From assembly GCA_965243835.1 (NCBI GenBank), contig OZ251578.1, positions 1,550,001-1,614,000 of the forward strand: a stretch of 64,000 nt of DNA, read 5' to 3'. Numbering within the stretch: position 1 is the first letter of the stretch; every line of letters starts with the position of its first letter. This DNA comes from G965202665 sp965243835. GTDB taxonomy: Bacteria > Actinomycetota > Acidimicrobiia > Spongiisociales > Spongiisociaceae. The position numbers and the translations under genes were made by a program. The notes beneath the pieces were generated by a model. It was not told the DNA's origin and made no database searches. It saw only the letters and a program-made list of their open reading frames with translations. Below are positions 25,548 through 34,594 of the stretch, piece after piece.

Positions 25548-25851
25548 AAACGTGCCTCATCAAGTGCGTATTCCCCTAGCCGAGTCGGGGCACGCGGTTC
25601 ATACCCTGCAACACAATGGTTGGATCGGCGTCAAGAACGGTGAACTTTTGGACCTCGCCGAAGCGAAGGGATATGAGGTGATAGTCACTTTTGGCAAAAA
25701 TATGTGGTACCAAAACAATTTTGCCGTTCGAAACATCGCTTGTGTATTACTAACCGGCAAAGAATCCCATGCAAAACTACGGATCAGAGAGATAGACAGC
25801 GCGGTTAGAGCCGCTAGCCCGGATCTCCTTTATGAGGTTGCTCTTTCCTAG
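25528..25851 (+). CDS. DUF5615 PIN-like toxin
   Basis: A 107-residue PIN-like protein of the DUF5615 (VapC-related, Mut7-C-like) family. LLVLLDENVPHQVRIPL supplies the first acidic residues (D and E), HAVHTLQHNGW follows, and VIVTFGKNMWYQNNF is at the place of the family's TxDxxF motif with the Asp replaced by Gly-Lys. One metal ligand may thus be missing and RNase activity is uncertain. TTG start, overlapping the antitoxin gene. Likely a transferred addiction module. Confidence 0.82.
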   Translation: MLVLLDENVPHQVRIPLAESGHAVHTLQHNGWIGVKNGELLDLAEAKGYEVIVTFGKNMWYQNNFAVRNIACVLLTGKESHAKLRIREIDSAVRAASPDLLYEVALS

Positions 25852-25912
25852 CGTTCCTCGAGAAACGCAACACTAATCTTGACCCATAGGGAGCCGGTAC
25901 CAAGCATCCGTG

Positions 25913-26182
25913 CTAAAAGGGGTTGGGGCCGGCTCCGAGGACGGTCATTTCCCGGCGGGGAGTGGTGCGGGGGCCGGGGAGGAGCAGGGCCTGCGCCCGG
26001 AAGAGGTCGGGGACCTCCAAATCCACGGGAATGGTTTTGCCGTCCAAGGCCCCGCCCGCCCCCACCAACAGCGTCCCGCCCCAGGAATGACCGGGGTGGT
26101 CGATCGGCCCCAGCGAGGCTTCGGCCACATCCAGCGTGTTGCGGTTGGCGTCGATGACTTTCACGTATCCCTGGTAGCCCAT
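25913..26182 (-). CDS. Hypothetical protein fragment
   Basis: An 89-residue frame starting at an ATG with GGGG directly before it and no better start before a stop at 26240. The sequence (YVKVIDANRNTLDVAEASLGP, HSWGGTLLVGAGGALDGKTIPVDLEVPDLFRAQALLLPG) looks like a real beta-rich domain, but I do not recognise it. Size and weak start suggest a remnant of a larger protein or a small hypothetical. Confidence 0.4.
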   Translation of the reverse strand: MGYQGYVKVIDANRNTLDVAEASLGPIDHPGHSWGGTLLVGAGGALDGKTIPVDLEVPDLFRAQALLLPGPRTTPRREMTVLGAGPNPF

Positions 26183-26270
26183 CCCCTTATCGTAGCCGAT
26201 GCGGGGGCAATGTCGCGCGCGGGAAGGGGACGACCGCCGCTAACGCGACCGGCCCGCACCCGGGTCCGGC

Positions 26271-27116
26271 TCAGTCTTCGATGAACCGGCTGTATTCGTC
26301 CAAGAGCGGAACGACCACATCGGCCGGGGCGGGGGGAAGCCACACCCCCATGCGCTTGATCCCCAGCTCCTCCCACGCCCCCCACCGCTCCGGGTCGGGT
26401 TTGCCCCCGAACACCATGACGTCGAAGGAGGACGGGTCCCGGCCCGCCTCCCGCAACGCCTCATGGAGTCCCGCGACCTGCTCTCCCAGGTTGCGGCCGG
26501 GAAAGGGCAGCCAGCCGTCGCAAAATTCGGCCATGGCCGCGAAGGTTTTGGGGCCGGCCGAGCCGCCCATGTAGATGGGGGGATGCGGACGTTGCACCGG
26601 CTTGGGCCACGCCCAGCTCGGTTCCAGGGTCAGCATCTCCCCCTGATAGGAGGCCTCCTCTTGCGTCCACAGGGCTTTCATCATCCCGATCTGCTCGGCC
26701 ACCAGCCGGCGGCGCTCCCCGTAGGACACGCCGTGGGAGGCCATCTCCTCCTTGTTCCATCCATACCCGATTCCGAACTGGAAGCGACCGCCGGAGATGA
26801 CATCCAGGGTGGCCACCTCCTTGGCCAGCCAAATCGGGTCCCGCTGGGCGACCAGGGTGATGCCCGTGCCCAGAATCAGGTTGTCGGTCACCGCCGCCGC
26901 CGCCGACAAGGCCAAGAAAGAGTCCAGGGTGCGCCAATACTCCTCGGGCAGGGGCGGGGCCCCGGCGCGTCCCCCCCAAGGGGAGAGCCGGGAGGCGGGA
27001 ATGTGGCTGTGCTCGGGAACCCACAGGGCCTCAAATCCCCTGCTTTCCAGTTCCTCCGCCAACCGGGTGGGTTCGATCGCCTGATCGGTCAGAAAAATGC
27101 ATGCTCCGATTTTCAT
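26271..27116 (-). CDS. LLM-class (F420-dependent type) oxidoreductase
   Basis: A 281-residue luciferase-like TIM-barrel oxidoreductase. MKIGACIFLTDQAIEPTRLA, LWVPEHSHIP, LGTGITLVAQRDPIWLAKEVATLD, RFQFGIGYGWNKEEM and PIYMGGSAGPKT are the usual blocks of the actinobacterial F420-dependent subfamily. The cofactor could also be FMN, and the substrate is unknown. It stands between an unknown fragment and the heme transport operon, both on the same strand. Confidence 0.88.
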   Translation of the reverse strand: MKIGACIFLTDQAIEPTRLAEELESRGFEALWVPEHSHIPASRLSPWGGRAGAPPLPEEYWRTLDSFLALSAAAAVTDNLILGTGITLVAQRDPIWLAKEVATLDVISGGRFQFGIGYGWNKEEMASHGVSYGERRRLVAEQIGMMKALWTQEEASYQGEMLTLEPSWAWPKPVQRPHPPIYMGGSAGPKTFAAMAEFCDGWLPFPGRNLGEQVAGLHEALREAGRDPSSFDVMVFGGKPDPERWGAWEELGIKRMGVWLPPAPADVVVPLLDEYSRFIED

Positions 27117-27199
27117 TGTCGCCTCCTCGCGTCTCGGGATGTCCTAATCATACAACGCCGTCGCCGGTCTCCGATCCCCGGGAAGACGGCGGCGGAGGT

Positions 27200-27955
27200 T
27201 CAGGAAACAACCAGGCGCCGACCGGTTTCCGGATGACGGATCACTTCTATACGACGCCCGTACACCCCGGTCAGCAGGTCCGGACGCAGGATTTCGGCGG
27301 GAGAGCCGAAGGCCGTCATTCGTCCCCCGTTCATCACCCCCACCCGGTCCGCGTATCCGCCGGCCAGGTTCAGGTCGTGCACCACCGCCGCCACCGCCCC
27401 GCCCCGGCGGGCGGCGCGTTGCGCCAAACCCATGATCAAATGCCGATGCCGTATATCCAACGCGGCGGTTGGCTCATCCAACAGCAAAATGGGGGTTTGT
27501 TGGGCCAGCACCCGGGCGAACATGGCCCGCGCCCGCTCCCCCGCCGACAAGTCGGTGAACAGGCGGTCGGCCAGCTCGGTCATTTCCGTGTCCGCCAACG
27601 CCTGCTCCACGATCCCGCGCTCGTCGCGGCCGTCCCCTCCTCCCCGATGGGGGAAGCGCCCCATAGCCGCCACTTCCCGTACCCGGAACCCGAATTCCAG
27701 GTGATATGTCTGGGGAAGCACCGCCCGCACCCGCGCCGTCTCCCGGGGTTTTCCCCCCGTCGCCGGCAATCCGCCCAAACGTACGGTCCCGGACGCGGGA
27801 ATCAGGTCGCCCGCCAAAATCCGCATCAGGGTGGACTTGCCCGCGCCGTTGGGACCGACCAAAGCCGTCAACGAACCGGCTTCCACATGCAGGTCGATCC
27901 CGTGCAGGATCGTCCGTCCGCCCGTCCGGTAGCGGAGGCCCGCGACCGATATCAT
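27200..27955 (-). CDS. hmuV: Heme ABC transporter ATP-binding protein HmuV
   Basis: A 251-residue ATPase energising heme import. Walker A ALVGPNGAGKSTL, signature LSAGERARAMFA, Walker B PILLLDEPTAALD and the switch His in AVVHDLN are all intact. ATG overlaps the permease stop (ATGA). Heme or cobalamin/siderophore members look alike; heme is favoured by the neighbouring binding protein and iron context. Confidence 0.88.
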   Translation of the reverse strand: MISVAGLRYRTGGRTILHGIDLHVEAGSLTALVGPNGAGKSTLMRILAGDLIPASGTVRLGGLPATGGKPRETARVRAVLPQTYHLEFGFRVREVAAMGRFPHRGGGDGRDERGIVEQALADTEMTELADRLFTDLSAGERARAMFARVLAQQTPILLLDEPTAALDIRHRHLIMGLAQRAARRGGAVAAVVHDLNLAGGYADRVGVMNGGRMTAFGSPAEILRPDLLTGVYGRRIEVIRHPETGRRLVVS

Positions 27956-29013
27956 CCCCAACCTCCCCGGGCGCGGCGGACTCCCGCCAGCAACCACAGA
28001 AACAGCGGAGCCCCCGCCAGGGAGGTCAGCACTCCCAGCGGTATTTCCGCCGGGGCGGCCGCGGTGCGGGCGATCAGGTCCAGGGCCAGCGTCATAGCGG
28101 CCCCGGCCAAGGCGGCCGCCCACACCAGCCTCCGGTTGCCGGGTCCCAGGACCAAGCGCACCGCGTGCGGAGCCAGCAACCCCACAAACCCGATCACCCC
28201 GGCCGCGGCCACCGCCGCCCCGGTGAGCAGGGCCGCGGCCCCCATCACGCTGAACCGCACCCTTCGCACGTCGACTCCGAGGTGGTGAGCCTCGTCTTCC
28301 CCCAACAAGAACACATCCAACTCCCCGGCCCGTCCGGCCAGCACCGCCCAGCCGGGCAAGGTGAGCGCCAAGACGATGCCCGCCGTCTCCCACGTAGCCC
28401 GTCCCAGGGTTCCCAGGCTCCAAAAAGCCAGCGATCCCAGCCGATCGGAAGCGACCGAGTTGACCAGGATCCCCACCACCGCCGCGCCCGCCGCGTTGAC
28501 CGCCACCCCGGCCAAAATCAGGGTCACCACCTCCACCCTCCTCCCCCGCCGGGCGACCCGGTAGGCGAGCAACGCGGCCGCCATCCCCCCGGCGAACCCG
28601 GCCAGGGGAGGAACCACCGGCGACAGGCCGCCCCCGCCGACGGCCAAGGCGAACACCGCCCCCGCCGCCGCCCCCCAGGAAACCCCGATCACCTGCGATT
28701 CGGCCAGCGGGTTGCGAAACACGGTCTGCAAACCCACCCCGGCCGCCGCCAACCCCCCGCCCGCTACGGCCCCCAGCAGGATGCGGGGCGCCCTGATGGA
28801 CCACAACACCGACGCTTGCGCCTCCGTCGCCGCCGCTCCGATATCCATCCCCGCCCGCTCCGCCAGCAGCCTCAGAACCTGGCCGGGGCTGATGGAGACC
28901 GCCCCCATGCCCAAATTGAGAAGCGCCAAGGCCGCCGTCGCCGCCGACAGGGACCAGAAAACCAGACGGCGGCGGCGGACGGGGTCGTATGGTCGGCGTC
29001 CGGAGGGGTTCAC
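27952..29013 (-). CDS. hmuU: FecCD-type heme/iron ABC permease HmuU
   Basis: A 353-residue permease with about ten helices. Conserved blocks: IRAPRILLGAVAGGGLAAAGVGLQTVFRNPLAESQVIGVSWGAA (split by motif) and GFVGLLAPHAVRLVLGPGNRRL. GTG 29013 overlaps the hmuT stop (GTGA). The frame is open upstream but that region is hmuT coding sequence. It forms a homodimer in the membrane with HmuV. Confidence 0.87.
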   Translation of the reverse strand: MNPSGRRPYDPVRRRRLVFWSLSAATAALALLNLGMGAVSISPGQVLRLLAERAGMDIGAAATEAQASVLWSIRAPRILLGAVAGGGLAAAGVGLQTVFRNPLAESQVIGVSWGAAAGAVFALAVGGGGLSPVVPPLAGFAGGMAAALLAYRVARRGRRVEVVTLILAGVAVNAAGAAVVGILVNSVASDRLGSLAFWSLGTLGRATWETAGIVLALTLPGWAVLAGRAGELDVFLLGEDEAHHLGVDVRRVRFSVMGAAALLTGAAVAAAGVIGFVGLLAPHAVRLVLGPGNRRLVWAAALAGAAMTLALDLIARTAAAPAEIPLGVLTSLAGAPLFLWLLAGVRRARGGWG

Positions 29014-29966
29014 CCGGATGTTCCGTACAGTCCGCTTACCAGTTGCCGCAACGCTTCGCCCACCCGGGGGGTGAGTCCCAGAAAAAGCAGATCGTCGTAG
29101 ACCAGGATATTTCCCCGCCTGCCCGCCCTGGTCTGCGCTACGCCCGGTATTTCCAACAACCCCTCCCTCCCGCCGACCGACTCCATTCCGTCGTCGGTCA
29201 GAATCAGCCAATCCGGGTCGCCGGCCGCCAACCCTTCGGCGGTCAAGAGGGCGAATTCGCCCACCCCGGAATCGGCCCCGGCGTCGATTGCGCCCGCCGC
29301 GGTAATCAGCGCCTCCGAGGGCGAGCCGCTCCCGAACATGAGCAACAGATCCCGGCCGCGGGCGTACAGGAAGGCAACCCGGGGCGGTGCGGAGGCGTCG
29401 GGGATCCCGTCCCGGGCCGCCGCCACCTCGGCGCGCATCCGCTCCGCCAACCGCTCCGCCCGCTCCTCGACCCCCAGCGCCTCCCCCACCGACAGCACCC
29501 TGCTAATCGCCCCCTCCAGGGTGTTTTCCATGGGCAGTATCACCACCGGCGTACCCGTTTCCCGAACCTGCTCCAACGCAAAAGCCGGCCCCGCCTCCGT
29601 GCTGCCGATCACCAAAGTCGGATTAAGGGAGATAATGCCTTCGGCGCTCAGGGTGCGCTGATAGCCGATCTTGGTTACCTCCTCCGTTTCCGGGGGATAA
29701 CGGGCGCTGAGATCGTTGCCCACCACGAATTCGCCGAACCCCAAGGCGTAGACGGTTTCGTTGATGTAGCCGTTGAGAGCCACGATCCGGCTGGTGTCGG
29801 AAATGACGGAGACGGCGCCGTCGGCGCCCGCCATGGTGCGGGCGGGCCGGGCGGGTTCGCCCGCGATTTGCGGATCGACGGCGGACTGTCCCCCGCAGGC
29901 GACGGCCAGCGCCGCCAAAAACGCCGCCGCCCGTCGGCATCGGGACCGGCCCCCGCGGCCGGTCAA
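29010..29966 (-). CDS. hmuT: Heme ABC transporter substrate-binding lipoprotein HmuT
   Basis: A 318-residue periplasmic-binding-type lipoprotein (lipobox LAVACGG). RIVALNGYINETVYALGFGEFVVGNDLSARYP, LSAEGIISLNPTLVIGSTEAGP, GRRGNILVYDDLLFLGLTPRVGEAL match HmuT/ShuT-like proteins. It lies 13 bp after the FEA1-like gene, so the fea1-like, hmuT, hmuU, hmuV genes are one operon, probably governed by the 19-bp motif at 31577. Confidence 0.87.
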   Translation of the reverse strand: MTGRGGRSRCRRAAAFLAALAVACGGQSAVDPQIAGEPARPARTMAGADGAVSVISDTSRIVALNGYINETVYALGFGEFVVGNDLSARYPPETEEVTKIGYQRTLSAEGIISLNPTLVIGSTEAGPAFALEQVRETGTPVVILPMENTLEGAISRVLSVGEALGVEERAERLAERMRAEVAAARDGIPDASAPPRVAFLYARGRDLLLMFGSGSPSEALITAAGAIDAGADSGVGEFALLTAEGLAAGDPDWLILTDDGMESVGGREGLLEIPGVAQTRAGRRGNILVYDDLLFLGLTPRVGEALRQLVSGLYGTSG

Positions 29967-29979
29967 ATTGCGGCTCCGT

Positions 29980-31533
29980 TCAACCGGAGGGACATGAAAC
30001 CCGGGCCGAGGACATAAACGTGCAGAACCGCTCCCGGGTCACCGTCCACACCCCGTCCTTGCGCACCGCCTCCCCGGTCAGGTCGGAGTAGGCCGTCCGC
30101 TCGCCGAAGATCACGTTGTAGGTGACCTCCGCCGTATCCCCGTTGATTTCCACCGCCGTCGGATCCAGGGAAATCCCCCCGAAGTTTTGGGCCGTTTCCA
30201 CATACGCCGCGAACGTGCTGCGCAACCGCTCGGCGTCCTCCAAGTAGGGAAGTTTCTCGTCGAAAGGCGTCGCGCTGTCGAACACGATCCGGTAGGACGC
30301 CATCACCGCTTCTACCTCCGGATCGGATCCTTCGGCGGCCCCGTTTTCCGGGGAAGCGGCGGGGAGAGAGCCTATTTCAGCGGGGCTGATCCCCAAATCC
30401 GCGTACAGCGAAGAAAGGACGCCGCTTACCATCGGTCCCGAGCCGGGTTGCGGAGGTCCCGCCGACAAGGCGAACCGGGCTCCGACGGCGCGGGCCGCCG
30501 CCTCGTCCGCTTGCGCAACCAGCGGTTCAATCACCCGGTAGAAAGCCCCGCCTTCCGCCTGCGCAATCCGGGCCAGCTCGGCGTCGTCCGACTGCAAGGC
30601 GTCGTCCATCTGGTAGGCGTACCTGATGGCCGCTTGCAAATAGGTGATGGTTATTTGCCGGACGATCTCCTCGTATTCGGTCCGGGCGGCATCCGCATCG
30701 CCCGCCGCCAAGGCCTCCGCCCCCCGGGTAAAGGCCGCGGCCAAGGCGTCGTTGACCGAGGTTCCGGTTCCGAAGTTGTCCCCCCGCTTGTCGGCGGTGG
30801 CGTAGGGAGCGCAGTCGGGGGCCGCCCCGTGGTAGAAAGCCCACCCCTCGTCCCAGTTGTGGGGGGCTCCGGAATCAATATCGAAAGAACCGTCCGCCGC
30901 CTTGTCCAAGGCGGCCACGAGTTCATGCAACGTCCACGCGATCATTATTTGGTTCTGGACGCCTTTCGCGATGGCTTGCCGGCGCACCAGGTCCGGTTCC
31001 CCGGCGAAGTCCCCGCTCCCCCGAACAGCACTCATCACATACGAGTCCAACCAGTTGGGGTCGCCGTAATAGTCAACGTAGTCATTCCATATTTCCTCGT
31101 CCCGTTCGGCGCGGGCGAACCCCGCCAGGGTGCGCGCCGCACCGTCGCCGGTCATCGAAGAACCCCCCTCCGTGTAAATTGCCTCCACCCGGTCGTAGTC
31201 GATGGGTGAGTCGACGGGGAGCGCCTGATTTATCGCGCATATATCGAGAACTACCAGGGAATGACCGGAAACATCCGACAGGGGACGGTAGGCCCCCATT
31301 TCCGGGGAGGGTCCGCCCTCGGGGGAGGTCCCGGAAGCGGAACCCGAAGCCGAGGCCGAACCCGAACCGGAATCGATACCCGAAGCCGAACCCGAACCGG
31401 AACCGGAACCCGACACGCTGGCCGACCCGCCCGAATCTATGCGCCGCACTTGTCCCCCGTCATCCCCGCCGCAGGCGGAGACAACCAGGATGGAGACGAG
31501 TAACGCCCCCGTCAATTTTTTAAACATTTCCAT
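29980..31533 (-). CDS. FEA1-like iron-assimilation lipoprotein with Mtb12-like C-terminal domain
   Basis: A 517-residue lipoprotein (lipobox ILVVSACGG) with a Gly/Ser/Ala-rich linker to about residue 75. The central domain has SPIDYDRVEAIYTEGGSS, DPNWLDSYV and GAPHNWDEGWAFYHGA ... TADKRGDNFGTG, matching the FEA1/low-iron-inducible periplasmic family known from algae. About 120 C-terminal residues (VEAVMASYRIVFDS ... EINGDTAEVTYNV ... CTFMSS) resemble the Mtb12-like fold of actinobacteria. The likely role is capture of iron outside the membrane. GGAGGAAC precedes the ATG; the 19-bp motif is 44 bp upstream. Confidence 0.8.
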   Translation of the reverse strand: MEMFKKLTGALLVSILVVSACGGDDGGQVRRIDSGGSASVSGSGSGSGSASGIDSGSGSASASGSASGTSPEGGPSPEMGAYRPLSDVSGHSLVVLDICAINQALPVDSPIDYDRVEAIYTEGGSSMTGDGAARTLAGFARAERDEEIWNDYVDYYGDPNWLDSYVMSAVRGSGDFAGEPDLVRRQAIAKGVQNQIMIAWTLHELVAALDKAADGSFDIDSGAPHNWDEGWAFYHGAAPDCAPYATADKRGDNFGTGTSVNDALAAAFTRGAEALAAGDADAARTEYEEIVRQITITYLQAAIRYAYQMDDALQSDDAELARIAQAEGGAFYRVIEPLVAQADEAAARAVGARFALSAGPPQPGSGPMVSGVLSSLYADLGISPAEIGSLPAASPENGAAEGSDPEVEAVMASYRIVFDSATPFDEKLPYLEDAERLRSTFAAYVETAQNFGGISLDPTAVEINGDTAEVTYNVIFGERTAYSDLTGEAVRKDGVWTVTRERFCTFMSSARVSCPSG

Positions 31534-31576
31534 CGGTGTTCCTCCCAACCGTAACTTCGGGTATGTATTAGGATAA

Positions 31577-31595
31577 CCTAACAAAAAATATAAGG
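31577..31595 (-). promoter_or_regulatory. Iron-operon motif, copy A
   Basis: CCTAACAAAAAATATAAGG (19 bp) lies at the centre of a longer dyad, GGATAACCT...AGGTTATCC (31571-31601). On the minus strand TATATT inside it resembles a -10 for the FEA1-like gene. The same 19-bp pattern precedes EfeO and the ferric ABC ATPase gene. Half-sites resemble IdeR/DtxR boxes (TTAGGTTA), so an iron repressor is inferred. Confidence 0.65.
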
Positions 31596-32990
31596 TTATC
31601 CAAATAGAGCGTCCTGCCCGCGGTCCCGGAACGGACCGCCGCCCCTCTCCGCGTGCCGCACGCCCAGCCAGGTCAAGCCCGCGGCGACAACCAGCCACAA
31701 GGCGTGCCAGCGCCAAGTGGCGGCGGACGCATACAGATAATCGGGCAGGACGGCGCTCCACGCCCGGTACAGCGGATTGGCGGTCCCGGTAAAATCGACG
31801 ATCAAGGCCCGCGCCCCGCCGGCGGTCTCCGCAACCAACCACAGGTAGGATACCATTCCCGTCGCGGCCGCGGCCGCCAACCCCCTTTTCATCATCCGGG
31901 ACCGTCCGTCCGCCCATTTCATAATCAGGATGGCCAGTATCGGGATCACCGCCACCACCTGCCGTCCCGGCCACCACCAGCCGTGCATGGTCTGCGCGAC
32001 GAAGGAGGCGGTCAACCATCCCGCGGCGCCCAACCCCAAGAGCAGGCCCCGCCCCGGGAAGCGTCCGACGAAGGCCGCCGCGGCCGCCGGGATAATAGCC
32101 AGAAAGGCGGGTTGCCAGGCGGCCAACCCGAACCCCCGATCGATTATCAAACCCAACAGACGCACCGACCGGCCCAAGAAATCAGGGTTGTAACCCAGAG
32201 CCGTCAGCTCGCCCGCGGCGAAGAAATCGCCCGCCGCATAGGGGGTCCATCCGCCGTAAACCGCTTGGTTGAACGCTAGATAGACCGCCCCCATTACCGC
32301 CAAAACCGCCCCCCAGCCCGCCAGTTGCGCGGGCCTGCCCCGCGCCCGCCAGAGCAACGCCCCCGCCAAAACGGCGGCCAACGGAACGTATTTCACCGCC
32401 AGCCAGGGCAAGGCGACCACGCAGGCGGCCGCCGCCGCCTGCGACCGCCGCCCGGCGGAACCGCACAGCGCGGCCGCGGCCGTTACCGTCAGCAGGGCGG
32501 CCGGCATCTCCGGATAGATCTGGGTGGCGTAGAAGGCCATGGGCGGGGTGGATGCCATCAACACCGCCCCCGTCGCCGCCGCCGGCCGGGAAATCCCGAA
32601 GCGATGGCGGGCGGTCCAGGCCGTGACGGCCGCGGTCGCCCCGGCCAGGACCGCCAAGGCCGCTTTGGCCGCCGGCCATCCCCCCGCCGCCATGGGCAGG
32701 GCCAAATAGGCGGGCAACAAGGGACCGTGGGGGCTGATCCGGGAGCCGTCCGGTTGCAAGAGGGTCTGAACGGGCAGGGTAGCTTCATGAAACATCCGAT
32801 AATCCCCTGAATAACGCTGGTTGGCGATGTTCAAGTCTCCGTCCCGGGCGATGGACAGGGCGGTCATCAGATACTGCGGCTCGTCGGCGGAGGTGCGCGC
32901 TCCGTAGGTGGCCCGGGCCCCCGCGCCCGCCAGGGTGAGAAGCAACGCCGCCAGGCCCGTCCACGCCGCCCAGCGGACGCTCCCCCTCAT
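31596..32990 (-). CDS. Polytopic membrane protein, glycosyltransferase 39-like
   Basis: A 464-residue membrane protein with about ten helices. After the first helix, RTSADEPQYLMTALSIARDGDLN resembles the first luminal loop of PMT/ArnT-type glycosyltransferases (the conserved D-E pair). Others: HGPLLPAYLALP and a long run of hydrophobic segments. These enzymes use polyprenyl-phosphate sugars to modify envelope components. ATG overlaps the stop of the ferric permease gene, so it is the last gene of the epimerase, binding protein, permease operon. Acceptor unknown. Confidence 0.65.
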   Translation of the reverse strand: MRGSVRWAAWTGLAALLLTLAGAGARATYGARTSADEPQYLMTALSIARDGDLNIANQRYSGDYRMFHEATLPVQTLLQPDGSRISPHGPLLPAYLALPMAAGGWPAAKAALAVLAGATAAVTAWTARHRFGISRPAAATGAVLMASTPPMAFYATQIYPEMPAALLTVTAAAALCGSAGRRSQAAAAACVVALPWLAVKYVPLAAVLAGALLWRARGRPAQLAGWGAVLAVMGAVYLAFNQAVYGGWTPYAAGDFFAAGELTALGYNPDFLGRSVRLLGLIIDRGFGLAAWQPAFLAIIPAAAAAFVGRFPGRGLLLGLGAAGWLTASFVAQTMHGWWWPGRQVVAVIPILAILIMKWADGRSRMMKRGLAAAAATGMVSYLWLVAETAGGARALIVDFTGTANPLYRAWSAVLPDYLYASAATWRWHALWLVVAAGLTWLGVRHAERGGGPFRDRGQDALFG

Positions 32991-34594
32991 GCGGGCGGGC
33001 GTTTCAATATCAGAAGCCAGGTCAGAACCCACGACAGTCCGATCAACAGCAACGAGGCCACCCCCACCTCGGCGAAGAAACCGTCTTGGGCCGCCCCCCA
33101 GATCAGGGTGGACAAGGTCCTGAATCCGATGGGAGCCAGCAAAAGCGTGGCCGGAAGTTCCTTGAGCGTGGAAAGCATCACCAGACCCGCCCCGGCGATC
33201 AGTCCGGGGGCGATAAGAGGCAGTTTCACCGTCCAAAAACGCCTGCCCCGGCGGGCTCCCAGGGTTTGGGCGGCTTCGGGGAGGGCGGTCGGCAAGTCCC
33301 GAATGGAACTGCGGGCCGCCCCCATGGCCTGGGCCCCGAAATTAAGAACGTAGGCCAGTACCAGCAGGGGAAAAGTCTGGTACAGGCCAGCCAGGGCGGC
33401 CGGGGCCCGGATGGCCCAGAAGGCCACGGACAAGGCCACTACCAAGCCGGGAAGGGCGAACACCGAGGACACGGCGGCGGCTACCGCCGCGGACGTAAAC
33501 CCCCGGCCGCGGGCGGCGACGAAAGCCACCGGCAACGTCACCGCGACGGCCGCCGCGGCCGCGACGGCCGCGGCCGCGGCGGAGCCCAACAAGGGAGCGA
33601 TCAGAAAGGCGAGATCGTCGCCCAAGCCTGAATAACCCATCCCCACCGTAGTGGACCCGCGCACCATCCACACCGCGAATACCGCCACCGGAGCGGCGAA
33701 GGCCGCTCCCGTCACCGCTCCGATCAACCCCCCCGCCGCCCATCTCCCCCCTCCCAACCGGTAACGCACCTGCCGCGCCCCGGAGCGGGCGGCGGCCGGG
33801 ACCGGCCGGGACAATCCCCGCTCCGCGGCCGCCGCGCCCAAGGCCAGAATCGCCAGGATCAGACCCAGAGTGAGCGAAGTGGCCCGATCCAACAACCGGG
33901 ACGAGAAGATGGCCCGGGTTATGGTGTCGTACCGCATCAGGGAAACGGCCCCGAAGTCGCTCAGCACGTACAAAAACACCAGCAACATTCCGGCCAGGAC
34001 GGTTCCCCTGATCTGGGGGTAGACCACCTTGCGCGCCATTCGCCACGGGCTCCCGTCCAGCACCCGGGCCGCCTCCTCCAGTTCCGGGGCGGTGTTTTGC
34101 AACCGCATGGCGACCGGCAGGTAGACGTAGGGGTAGCTGAACAGCATAAGGACGATAAAAGCCCCCCAGAAACCCTCCGGGCGGGGCGCAAAGGACAGCA
34201 GGGCCCCCGGCCCGAAGGCGGCCAGCATGGCGGTGGCCCCCACGAAAGAAGGTATCGCCAAAGGCAGGGGGGCCGCCATTTTCCACACCCGTCGTCCGGG
34301 AACGTCGGTGCGCACCACCAGCCACGCCAGGGCGGAACCGAGAACTCCGCAGGCCAGGGAGACGGAGGTGGCGATCAGCAAAGACCGTCCCAGCGGCCCC
34401 CATACCCCGGCCCCGGACAGGGCCGCCCGGATGTCTCCGCCCAGATTGGCCGTTCCCCACGCCAGATAGGACAGGGGAAAGAGGAAAAAGACAGCGGTGG
34501 CGACCGCCAGGGCCGTGGTGGGCCATCCGGTTGTCAGACGATGTACGGTGCGCTGGGGGGAAACCCGGTCAGGATCCTTCCAGACCGCTCTCAT
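32987..34594 (-). CDS. Ferric iron ABC transporter permease (FbpB-type)
   Basis: A 535-residue permease made of two fused six-helix halves, as in FbpB/SfuB. The first EAA loop reads EEAARVLDGSPWRMARKVVYPQIRG, the second PEAAQTLGARRGRRFWTVKLPLIAPG. Both dock onto the ATPase. The binding-protein gene ends 26 nt inside this gene's start. The matching ATPase is encoded separately at 41868. Fe3+ is the likely substrate from family and context. Confidence 0.88.
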   Translation of the reverse strand: MRAVWKDPDRVSPQRTVHRLTTGWPTTALAVATAVFFLFPLSYLAWGTANLGGDIRAALSGAGVWGPLGRSLLIATSVSLACGVLGSALAWLVVRTDVPGRRVWKMAAPLPLAIPSFVGATAMLAAFGPGALLSFAPRPEGFWGAFIVLMLFSYPYVYLPVAMRLQNTAPELEEAARVLDGSPWRMARKVVYPQIRGTVLAGMLLVFLYVLSDFGAVSLMRYDTITRAIFSSRLLDRATSLTLGLILAILALGAAAAERGLSRPVPAAARSGARQVRYRLGGGRWAAGGLIGAVTGAAFAAPVAVFAVWMVRGSTTVGMGYSGLGDDLAFLIAPLLGSAAAAAVAAAAAVAVTLPVAFVAARGRGFTSAAVAAAVSSVFALPGLVVALSVAFWAIRAPAALAGLYQTFPLLVLAYVLNFGAQAMGAARSSIRDLPTALPEAAQTLGARRGRRFWTVKLPLIAPGLIAGAGLVMLSTLKELPATLLLAPIGFRTLSTLIWGAAQDGFFAEVGVASLLLIGLSWVLTWLLILKRPPA

